This document shows, one piece after another, positions 1 through 10,299 of a stretch of 64,000 bases of DNA (within the stretch, counting starts at the first letter, position 1; each line of letters opens with the position of its first letter). Source of the DNA: Sycobia sp. Sy_11. Lineage: Eukaryota; Arthropoda; Insecta; Hymenoptera; Epichrysomallidae. The translations under genes were made by a program, and so were the position numbers. The notes under the pieces are model-generated. The model saw only the letters and a list, made by a program, of their open reading frames with translations, had not been told where the DNA came from and ran no database searches. The stretch covers positions 3,057,001 to 3,121,000 of the forward strand of contig JACCIC010000051.1 of assembly GCA_018907035.1 (NCBI GenBank), in the 5' to 3' direction.

Positions 1-60
1 AAATTAATTAACTATAATTTTTTATCAAATATTCTACCTGCTTGACTATTAAAAAAGGTA

Positions 61-1216
61 TCAGGTATGTGAATAAGTCTTTCCCGTTTTTTTTCAAATT
101 TTGAGCCTTTATTGTGAAAAAATGGTTACAAATGAATTATTGAAAGTATTGGCCATCGCTAGCTACAACTTTTTCCCATATTTCTGGCAACATACGAATC
201 CCGTTGCGAAAAAATTCGACCGGCTTGGCCTCTATCCAGTCATCCACCCATTTTTTGGCTTCCTCGTAGGAATGGAAGTGCTGGTCAGCCAGGCCATGCG
301 TCATCGATCTGAAGAGATGGTAATCAGACGGAGCAACGTCTGGACTATACGGCGGGTGGGGTAGGACTTCCCATTTGAGCGTTTCTAAGTATGATTTCAC
401 CGGCGGTGCAACATGTGGGCGAGCATTGTCATGTTGCAAAATAACTTTGTCGTGCCTGTCGGAGTATTGTGGCCGTTTTTTTCGCAGTGCGCGGCTCAAA
501 CGCATCAATTGTCGTCGATAGACCTCGCCTGTGATCCTTTCATTCGGTTTCAGAAGCTCATAGTATACCACACCTAGCTGGTCCCACCATATACAGAGCA
601 GAAAACCCTTTCTTTTATGTCGCTGAAGCAGCTGTTCGCAAGTGAAAAAACGCCGTTCGACGTCTCTCTGCTTCAGTTCGTACGGCACCCAATTTCCTTG
701 CTTTTGGATCATTCCCATGGCTTTCAAACGCTTGGAAATGGTTGTTCGGTCAACTCCCAATGCTCAGCAAGTTCTTCTTGCGTTTGACAAGAATCTTCAT
801 CAAGCAAAGTCGCCAATTCTCGATCTTCAAAGATTTGCGGCCGCCCGGAACGCTCCTTGTCTTCCACGTCGAAATCACCGCTTTTGAAGCGTCGAAACCA
901 TCCGCGAACACTTGAATCATCGACACAACCTTCTCCATAAGCCTCCTGAAGCAATCGATGCGTCTCGGCAGCAGATTTCTTCAAATTGAACCAATAAAGT
1001 GAAACTTCCCGCAAATGACGTCGACTCGGCTCAAATTTCGACATTTTCACGATATCAAAAATTTATGATGCGAAAAAATTTTAACTAATGTGTTAGTATG
1101 GAATTGTTGACATATGAATAAGCTTTGATTATGACATATGTAACCATTGAATACTCGCACAGTATTGGTGGCGTCATCTCTTACAAAAAACGGGAAAGAC
1201 TTATTCACACTCCTAA
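61..1216 (-). mobile_element. mariner (Tc1/mariner) element, internally deleted
   Basis: Imperfect terminal inverted repeats of about 32 bp lie at 61-92 and 1185-1216. Both arms share the core TGTGAATAAGTCTTTCCCG. Each end is flanked by TA (59-60 and 1217-1218), the target duplication typical of Tc1/mariner. The 1156-bp length fits a slightly shortened mariner. The transposase between the ends is on the minus strand and is broken (see the pseudogene entry), so the copy is non-autonomous. The good agreement between the two repeats suggests the ends could still be recognised by a transposase supplied in trans; that is inference. Confidence 0.93.
137..1050 (-). pseudogene. Broken mariner transposase (D,D34D type)
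   Basis: Two minus-strand reading frames together cover a mariner transposase. The first (1050 down to about 724) encodes the N-terminal helix-turn-helix region, with the motif EAYGEGCVDDSSVRGWFRRF. The second (760 down to 137) carries the second HTH end (TTISKRLKAMG), the HDNARPH motif with the second catalytic Asp, and the SPDVAPSDYHLF motif with the third. The frame changes near 730-760. The block normally holding the first catalytic Asp (TGDEKW-type motif) is missing: the sequence runs from the KRKGFL region straight to the CIWWDQ region. The enzyme cannot be active. Confidence 0.93.
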
Positions 1217-1218
1217 TA

Positions 1219-2334
1219 AATTTCTTAGTATTGTAACACTATACGGTTTGTAAATTAAAATTATTATTATATGTTATTATAACTTCTATAAGTTATTATG
1301 ATTACTTATGGAATCCTCTAAAAATCAACTTCGGGTTAATAATTAATAAAATAGTAGGAGAAATTGCAAAAGTTTTTAACATATTAAGAATTTCAAAATC
1401 TATATATCTAATCCTGTATATTATAAAAAATTTATATAAAATATTTTTCTAACATATTACGAGATATATTAACTAAAAATAGTCAATAATTTTTGTTATT
1501 TATTCTCATAACTCATCATTATGAAAAAAACAGATATGAATGGTCCATTGCTTCGAGCTATAATTGAGTTATATAATATAGTTTTTGTTAATATATTTTG
1601 AAAATTTTAGAAGAATATTTTATATAGAACTTTTTTATAATGTACATGACTATATTTACAGATTTTCAAGTTTTTAATATACTACAAACATATTAAAATA
1701 TGAAGTATATTATTTTTGTTGAAAATTTTTTTAGAGATTTTATTTCTTTTTCAAAGATTTATTATGAAATGAGAAAATCATCAATATATTTAGATATATT
1801 ATTACATTTCTCTTCATCGGAAATTGGACATCTGACTGTATCTAAATAAAAATTCATAAAAAAAGTTAAAACATTTAATATTTTTAAAAAACAGTATATA
1901 AATTTTTGTTGTAAAAATTTTCATACAGAAATCTATTATGTATGTAATGATATCAAGCGATTTGCGATTTAAATTTCATATTTTGTTTGAAAAATTTTTC
2001 AAAAATTTTTAGAAAAGTTTTACGTTTTTTAAAATTGTTTCTTTTTCAGTTTTCACCACGATAATTGACTCAAAACTCATTTTAAGTGCGATATTTTTAA
2101 TGAGTGTATGAAAATACATTGAAATTCTATTACTTTTATTTTTTTGTACAAGCGTTATCCTTTGCATAAGCTGAAATTTTTTTTTTTTAATTTGTTTTTT
2201 TATTTGGCGACTTGCTATAATTTTCACAAATTTTATTTGAGCTCCTGTACACCGGCTTTTCATACGGCTATACTTGATCTACCTTTTAGCATTTTTTAAA
2301 ATGAAAAAATGACATTGAAGATATTTTGCATAGT
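1219..2334. other. AT-rich intergenic DNA, no gene seen
   Basis: About 1.1 kb of very AT-rich sequence right of the mariner element. The only open frames are short and low in complexity. I see no splice-supported exon, RNA gene or clear repeat boundary. Confidence 0.6.
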
Positions 2335-2720
2335 TTGAGACCACTATGCGACGGCACCCGCGGTCTTTGATTTCGCGTCCTCGAATCGTGTTTTCGCGAA
2401 CTCTTTGTTGTAAGCGAGTAAAAGTTGCAATAAATTCTGCCTCTATTGTATGTCGGTTAGATTATTTTTCTTTTTGACTGCCTACACTAATTCGATTCGC
2501 AATTCCCTCTTTTTGTGATCCCGTTAACGGTTTCACCCGCGTCTATGTACACGGTGCCTCCGAACATCCGAGTCAGCCGCGGCCCTTCTTGTGTGAAAAA
2601 CCCGCCCAGTAGCTAACGTGTTGTCCGCATACCAGAACACCACCATTGGAACAATCGGGGGGCAGAGTGCTCTCCCTCGCTTCAATAGTACTTTATTCTA
2701 TTTGTTGTAACGGATCAATA
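2335..2720. other. GC-richer island, possible LTR or other element remnant
   Basis: This patch is clearly richer in GC than its surroundings and contains CpG-bearing stretches. It includes an AATAAA followed by TCTGCCTC (about 2430-2450), an arrangement seen in LTR R/U5 regions, and a run of six G near 2660. No coding frame or matching second LTR is present. It could be a solo-LTR remnant, a decayed element or an unannotated promoter or UTR. Confidence 0.3.
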
Positions 2721-4839
2721 CACAGGAGCGTTCATCGGACGAAGGACGACAAGATATTTCCATTAGAAAAATGTGGAGAACTAGATGAAATTGTCAGACG
2801 ATCCTAACAAACTTATTCCTCGATATTTTTCATATGAAAGATGTGTTGCATCGAAAATTTTTTGGTTAAATTCCGCAGCCCTGCAGCCTTCCATTAAGCC
2901 TGAATACGTGAAATTGCTATGTAATTTGGCGATACAATAAATATTAAATTCTTAAAATCCAATATCAAAGAATATGTACATTCGGCCTCAATATTTTTTT
3001 ACTCTACTTGGTACCTCTAGATGCAGTTTATATTATATTAACAATATAATAAAGTGTTATTAATACACATTTATTTTTGTACAAATAATTATAGTTTAAA
3101 GTTATATACAAGTTTTCGTATAATAATCCTATCATGTTTCCATATATCATACGGATAGACCATTTTTGAAGTTTATAACGAATTTCATTGCCTAGAAACT
3201 TGAAAAGAGTACAACAAATGATAAAAAGTTACAAGATGAGTGGGAGCAGAATGAAAGAAGATTGGGCGAACGGAGAAACTCGATGAAAAAAGAAAAAAAC
3301 GCCAATCCAATATTGTCAAGAAAAACACGCAGCTAATATAATGCTTATTTTATTTATTTATGTATTAAATAAATTATGCTGCAATAGTATCTACATGTAT
3401 ATATGTTACAAGATCTTATTTTATCACTACCTTATATTATATGTACTATATTATCTATTAATACTTATTTTAAAAAATCATTCGTGTATTATCAGAAATA
3501 TAGACTATTCTTTTCTATATTTACCTTCGACAACTTAATTTTTGTAGAAACGCGTAAGTGATAATTCTGGAGAAAAGTTAATTTATTCCGTTTAAAGGTC
3601 TTTTGAAGATCTTGTAAAAGTCTTTTGTCTCATCGATGGTGATATGACTTCATTGTTATTTCCCTCACCCGATTTTATTGAAAATTTTTACACTTATAAT
3701 TTAGAAGTGCTGAGCTGATTACGAATACCTTATTAGATTGCCGGAAATAGAAGATCGAAAAATTCTTTATAGAGAAAATGGATAGGCCAAAAAAGATATA
3801 TTTTAATAGTATCTTCAGTTTTTTATTTGCAATATTTTTTTTAAAGTTTCCTAAGTTTTCTTATTATAGTACATAACCACATATCGCCGATTTTCAATGA
3901 ACTTGAGACAGAGAATGATTAAATTGTTCTCCAGAAATACCGCTTATATCGTTAAAATGCATAGAACAAAAAATATGTTTGAAATATCTTTTTATGTTTT
4001 TTCGGATTCCGACATGACATTTCAATTTATGTCAAAAGCCACAACAATATTTATAATTAGCGCCCCAAAAAAAAGAATACAAGTTTATAGTATAATCGCG
4101 AGTGGATGCTTTGCGCAAGTCTGCTCTTATAATAAACTATATTTTATGATTATAACAATTAATAGATTTTATTAATATAAATATATTATTACTATTTTAA
4201 TGTAGAAAATAATATTATTTATTACAATTTGTTTAAAAAATTGAACCAAAATTTATGTCTTATGAATTAAATATATTTATATTTTTTCTGTATTTATTTT
4301 TTATTTACTTATTTCATATTTCAATTTATTGAGTTGAAAGTCATTTTCATTTAATTTAATTTGTATATAATGAAAATATAATGAAATATTATTTTAATAG
4401 TTCACTAGTAGAATCTTTATTATTTGAATACATAATTCGATACCATTTTATTGGGATGCTACTTTGTTATTTGTTTTTTACTCAAGGTTGCTTTCTTCAA
4501 ATTGTCTAAAATTGAATCTTCTTTAATTACTCAAATTTTCATAGACTTTTTTTAATTTTCTTCATAGTGACTGAAGTTTTCAGATTTTGTTACAGGAAGT
4601 ATATATTGATTATTAACTATAAGTTTGTATTATTTTTTTTAATAATACTGCATATGTAGTTGCTGAAAATTGTATTTATAGATGTTGAAAAGTTTTCATT
4701 ATATGAACAATTCCAACCAATAGTTTTTTAATCAAATTTTAATTAAAATTATATTCATATCAATATACTATAGAGTATATAAATATAAATATGAAAATGC
4801 CTTTAATTTTTATACTATAAAATATCGAGATTTTCCTTT
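2721..4839. other. AT-rich intergenic DNA with one dispersed repeat copy
   Basis: No gene is seen. The part from about 3770 to 4110 resembles sequences near 21.77 and 32.4 kb. All share a block of the form ATTT..GTCAAAAGCYACYACRATATTTRTAATYA followed by an A-rich stretch, so this is one copy of a dispersed AT-rich repeat. The reading frame at 3897-4175 falls inside that repeat and is not considered a gene. Confidence 0.45.
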
Positions 4840-5187
4840 TTAATAATCCCGACTTGATGATGTATCCAAGTAACTAAGAATTCTGGCAGTTTCTTCAGTT
4901 ACATCATCCACAGACCTTCTTTTTCTGCCAATAATCATTGGTGCAGGCGTTGCCGTATTACGAAAAAGCATCTGTAATTTATAAATGGAATACAATTGTG
5001 AAATTTTTGAATTTCTGTTAACAAGTCTAATTGTTGTACATTGAAATCGTTTTTCGTACAATATTATATAATGTAAAAATTAGTTACTTCCTCTATTTTG
5101 GGCATAAATTAAACTATTGAACTTTGGTATCTTTATAACTAATTTAATAAAATAATGTCGATTTTTTAAATTTAACAATTTATTGAG

Positions 5188-5238
<51 letters not shown>

Positions 5239-5873
5239 GTTTTACTTTTTGAAAAAATAAGGCATCTATTCGCTATTATATCTATAAAGAAAATGATGAA
5301 TATTGAACTTAAAAGATATGATAGTTCATAAGACATATAAAGATAAAAAAATATCTGATATTAAATACTTGCCATAATTAATCTAACTAAATAAACAGCA
5401 AACGTTAAAAATGAAATGGCTAGTAATGTTCCTTCAAGAGAGGGAAATCCAATTTCATCATGGTGCTCATTGTGACTTCTTGCACTTCTAGTCATTCGCT
5501 CTGGTGTAAGTGCTGCACTCAAACGAGATTCTGTCAAAACATTCATTCATAAATTTAAAAAAAAATTAATACAGATTAAGATAAATAATAAATAAAACTT
5601 CATTAAAGAAATCGAAGCTTCTTTAGATGCAGATACCAATATGACAAAAATAGTATAATAGATATAAAATGTTTTTAATATTTAATATTAGTACAACTAG
5701 AGTATATTGCAATACATATTAATTATCATCAGTAATTGTGAATTTAATTACATATACCAAAAAATTTAAATAACTACGTATATGTATATAAGAAGGAATA
5801 GGAGTAACAAATTCTAACACATCTGTAAAATCTTGTTTTATATAGCTATATATAATTGTACGCATGTCTGTCC

Positions 5874-5931
<58 letters not shown>

Positions 5932-6079
5932 CTTTTAAAAGTTTTAGAAAATACTAGGACTATTGGATAGCTGAAAGATTAATAACGATACAAGCAAAAA
6001 ATATATGTATTAAAAAAGATTAAATAAAATAAAATAAATTAAAGATATTTGAATATAATGGTAATAAATGATAAACATG

Positions 6080-6138
<59 letters not shown>

Positions 6139-7291
6139 ATCAAAAAATCGTAAAAACTATTATTTACTAATAAAATTTCATAAATAATTTTTTAAATACT
6201 TAATTTTTAATTATTTTCGAAACATTAGAATTTTCTTTTCATTATTGGATATTTTTCATACAGTAATTTAATTTTAATTTAAAAAATAAAATTATTTAAA
6301 GAATTCTTAATTAATTATATTACAGTGTATGTTAATAGATTTAATTTCTCCTTTTATAAACTTTTATAAAATTCAGCTCCTTGCAATCATAGTATCCAAC
6401 ATTTTGTGTATTATACTTTTCTTCCAACTGACGATACAAAATTCATATATTATGAAAGAAATATACTACATGTATATTTCTCTGTCACAAATTGATTAAA
6501 TTTTAAATTAATTTATATTCAAGCATTTTTAATAAAATCATCTAGAACCTCTAAAGATACTTCATGAAATATTTGAATTCAAAATAATTACTTATTTCGC
6601 CCAGTAGCGAGTGTTCAAGTGTTTTTAGAAAACGTATTTTTCCTTTCAAAGTTGGTGGTTGAGATTTGAGCGTATTATGCACTCGTTTAAGAAGATCAAT
6701 GGGAAAATACTTGAAAATTCCATCGTTATCGTCTATTTTACTGCCATCTGTCTGTGTCTTTGCTGTTTTTGTAGTTGTAGCTTTAGCCGATTTTACGTTC
6801 AATGGCATAGATGTTTTTAAATCATCTTCAATTGAAGTTTCACTAAACTAAAATAGATTGATTCAATTTTATTAGAAATTAGTGTTTATTGATATGGGCT
6901 TGTCCAAAAACTACATAGCCTATTTTTGTTATTTTAAACCCTTCTGTCGTCCCTTTAAAAAATATTAAAAATTAATTGTTATGCCTAAATGTATGCCTAG
7001 CTGTTGTAAAGAAGAAGTAATTACAAGTGTATTATTCTGTATTGCAATTCCTAGTATATTATAAAGACTGTGAGAAGACCTAACTAAAATAGAAAAAATA
7101 TTTTATATCTTTATTTGATAATACAATTTATAAATAATTTTGTCTTTGTTAATAATGAAATAATTTTACACGATTTTATGTGTTGTATTTTTATTATATA
7201 GATACCATAGACATTAGGACCTTTATTATCGCTCTAGAAGCTATGAAAAATCATATTTCTTTATTCATTTGATGGATGTTGCACAGATTTG

Positions 7292-7350
<59 letters not shown>

Positions 7351-9677
7351 TATATAATACATAAAGGAAAAAGGTATAGATTTATAAGTTGGACTATTAC
7401 CCACAACCCTCATCCCCGTAAACCAGCAACATAGTTTGTGGACATTCCTTATTCAAAATCTTTCTAGTGATAATTCACATTATAATGGACACTAAATTAA
7501 TGTATATTTAAAATTTGACATCATATTGAGAAATTAAATGGAAACTCCTCAATAACTATTACATACAATATCTTTTTACAAATATATACATAAATCTTTA
7601 AACAAATTTAAAAAATCTTTAAATTATTTTGGCGTTTCCATTGAAAATTTCGCTCAACTCTATATTATCTACTTTGAATTTAAAAATATTACTCATAAGA
7701 TATTTGTAAAAAACTTAAGTAATTAACAATAATTAAATATTAAACTTCTCCTTTAAACATTATTCATAACGGTTACATATTATATATATTTTTACAACAA
7801 AAAATTCTACATAAATATATATGGATTATACACGTGCACCTTCTACAATTTATTTCATTTACAGATTAACAATATAAATTTTATTAATATATTATAAAAA
7901 CGGAAATGAAAGTATGCATTTGAAAAATATCAATTAAAACATGATTTTGATATTAATTGATGAAAAAACTTTGTGATTATGAAATATTCTTTTAAATTTT
8001 TACATATACCTGCGATGTGTTCTCATCAGAAATTTCTACCTCCTCATCAGAAATTTCTACCTCATCGCTTTCACTATATTCCTCCGTTTGGACCTCAGTA
8101 TCGAATTCAGTTACGACTTCGGTTTCAGCTTCAGTTTCGATTTCCGTTTCAACTTCAGTTTCGACTTCGGCATCGATCTGCGTTTCAAAGTCCGCATCAT
8201 CGCCACTGTTACTACTTACATCGCTTTCAGTAGTAACAGTCTCAATAAGAAATTGATGATTTCCATAAAACCTGCTTGTATTTCTTAAATCTGTTTCCTG
8301 AATAACGTTAGTTTTTATTTACCATTAGAAGAAAATATTTTTTAATTATTATATTTTGCAATGAATAAAATACTTTGTTTATATAATATTATACTATATG
8401 ATTTTTAAAAAGGTAACTATTGAAATATTTGGTTGAAAAAATGAATATAGAATTATTCTATTGTCGAAAATTCTAAATTCTAAATATAATTTGTGAATAT
8501 TTAAAATTTTATTATTTTAAATGTTTTCTACCAATTAAATAATACAGTATATAAAAAAGTATTGTTTTAGATATACACCGTCGTAATTTCTGAATTAAAA
8601 AAACTCCAACATGACATATTAGTTAAATTAAAAGGCAAAAATTCAGATTTCCTTTCATAACAAAAAAGACATTTATATAATTGCTAAAACTATAATATAT
8701 TTTAAAAAATATAACATTTCTTAATATTTCATTTTATAATAATTTCCGCCATAAGAAGTTAAACCGAAACTTCTATTTATAAATATTATACAGTTTATTC
8801 ACTTTGGCCGCTAATAGTATAAAAAAAATATTTTTAGACGATTTTTTCTTAAACCCATTCAGGGTTGGTGGACAGAATGCTTTGCAACTCGATTTCTTTG
8901 TTGTTTTCGTAATTATAACTCACATTTCTGACATCATGTCGAAATGAACTAAATTGTTCAATACTTTGAATTTCTTATATAAGTATTTTATTATACAATA
9001 TTTATTCATTTTGCAATTGTAATTAAATTAAAAAAGGCGAAAACTGCTCTTTTCCAAATGAAATTGTCGTTGAAATTCGCGAGATTTAAATAAAGTTGAT
9101 AAAATATTATAATGAAAAACAAAGTAATACTAGGAAAAAATTGTAATATTACTATTGTCATTAATTTTTATACAGCATAGTAGAAAAATGTGATTTTCAA
9201 TCTATAAATTGATATATTCTCCTATTTTGCATTTAATTTAATTTCAATATTATAAAGTGGAGAATTTTGGAAATAAATAGAATTAGGTCGGCAAGGGGAG
9301 AGGGGTAACAAAAAATAAAAAGATAACGAAAAATAAAACCGTAAACTGACCTGCTCCTCATAATAACTAGCCTGCACGTTGGGCGCATACGTCGTCGTCC
9401 TCGTCGTCGTCGTCGTCCCGTAATAAATCCGCGTATCCGGGCCATCGCGACGATACGACGGCCGGGGCCAGCGCACGCGCTGATCGCGATCCTGACGGCC
9501 GAGGACGATCGGTCTGCCGTAGATCCTGGCCGCGTCCGAGAACTCCGGCATCTCGACCCACTCGGCCTCGAGGCCCTTCGGCAGCGCGAGCAGCAGCGAC
9601 GTCGTCGCCAGGACGACGACGCAGGCCAGGACGTTCGGGAGCGCGCGCGCCCCACGACCCCACGTCGCCGTCATCAT
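4840..9677 (-). CDS. Unrecognised single-pass membrane protein, 5 exons, 386 aa
   Basis: Exons in transcription order: 9351-9677, 8010-8297, 6592-6847, 5373-5530, 4840-4971. They total 1161 nt (386 codons plus TAA), and intron phases 0, 0, 1, 0 agree. Residues 12-38 form a hydrophobic signal peptide or anchor in a GC-rich first exon. Residues 143-182 are an acidic Glu/Thr repeat (VETEVETEIETEAETEV), followed by a duplicated EVEISDE motif. Residues 206-290 are Lys-rich and helical in appearance. Residues 323-343 are a strong transmembrane segment (LLAISFLTFAVYLVRLIM), leaving a 43-residue basic then acidic tail ending SSSRDY. With the signal peptide this suggests a type I membrane protein with a repetitive extracellular part. 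Intron 4 needs a GC donor (ATG followed by GCAAGT); using the nearby GT puts a stop in the next exon. I do not recognise the family. The start is the upstream one of two adjacent ATGs. Confidence 0.8.
5191..5237. repeat. (TA)n microsatellite
   Basis: A pure TA dinucleotide tract in intron 4 of the unrecognised membrane-protein gene. Confidence 0.95.
5875..5928. repeat. (TA)n microsatellite, one CA interruption
   Basis: A TA tract broken once by ACA, in intron 3 of the membrane-protein gene. Confidence 0.93.
6084..6132. repeat. (TA)n microsatellite
   Basis: A TA tract in intron 3 of the membrane-protein gene, about 160 bp from the previous one. Confidence 0.93.
7293..7347. repeat. (TA)n microsatellite
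   Basis: A TA tract of about 27 units in intron 2 of the membrane-protein gene. Confidence 0.95.
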
Positions 9678-10020
9678 TGCCGGAGCTCGCTGGCGATCGT
9701 TACATTCGTCTTCGGCATCCTTTCGGCAATACCGGGTGACATGGCGCGACGCTGCTGCCCGCGGCGACGCGCGGCCTCCGTCTCTCGGACGACCGGGGGG
9801 TGAGACTGGGCGACTGGGTGAGCAGCGCCGGCAGAGGCAGTATGCCGCGACGATAGACGCGGCGTTCTAGAGCATAATGCGCGTACGGCGAAGCCGTTTA
9901 TTTACGCCAGGCGGCATGTATTGGGCGCTCGTTAATCGCGTGGATTTGCCTTAAAAAGTCAACGAGCGTGTTACGCCGACCCTTTTTCGCGGATTATATG
10001 TGGGAGAAAGCGACGACGAT
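9678..10020. promoter_or_regulatory. CpG-rich promoter region, possibly bidirectional
   Basis: This GC- and CpG-rich block lies directly upstream of the membrane-protein start codon and continues into its first exon. It contrasts sharply with the AT-rich surroundings. It most likely holds the core promoter and 5' UTR of the minus-strand gene. The plus-strand exon starting near 10051 suggests it may also drive a divergent transcript. No TATA box was identified. Confidence 0.55.
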
Positions 10021-10050
10021 TCACGTGTAGATTTTGGCTTCTAAATTTTC

Positions 10051-10293
10051 CAGAACTACATTCATAGATGCTTTTTGGAGCCGTTACGGCCAATCATTTT
10101 TGTTACACTCGGTATAGTGGAACAACTTAATTTAGCTATTGAACTTATAGAGCAAGAAAAAATATCGGATAAGACTTGTGATGTATATGCATATACACGC
10201 AATACATTGGTTTTTCTGGAACAAAAACAGAGTTTTTCTTTAGCGAGTGCTAAAGTCTTGATTCAGCACATTGATCAAATCATTGATGAATGA
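10051..10293 (+). CDS. Orphan plus-strand terminal exon or gene fragment
   Basis: An open frame of about 80 codons runs from an acceptor-like TTTTCCAG (ending near 10053) to TGA at 10291-10293. It is rich in Leu, Ile, Gln and Glu and looks like a helical C-terminus (LGIVEQLNLAIELIEQEK, AKVLIQHIDQIIDE). It has no in-frame ATG, so it must be the last exon of a spliced plus-strand gene whose start is in the CpG-rich region, or the 3' part of a pseudogene. The codon choice is richer and less AT-biased than in the flanks, which supports a coding origin. I could not find an upstream exon with matching phase and do not recognise the protein. Confidence 0.4.
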   Translation, partial: QNYIHRCFLEPLRPIIFVTLGIVEQLNLAIELIEQEKISDKTCDVYAYTRNTLVFLEQKQSFSLASAKVLIQHIDQIIDE

Positions 10294-10299
10294 ATGAAG

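Noticed and set aside
3341..4175. Short plus-strand frames rich in Ile, Leu and Tyr
   Set aside because: AT-rich chance frames; the second lies inside a dispersed repeat copy.
7973..8288. Three plus-strand frames with Ser/Val or Phe/Arg repeats
   Set aside because: They are antisense shadows of the Glu/Thr repeat exon of the minus-strand membrane-protein gene.
9233..9663. Arg- and Ala-rich alternative frames over the first exon of the membrane-protein gene
   Set aside because: They are products of the GC-rich composition. Only the frame with the signal peptide splices in phase to exon 2.
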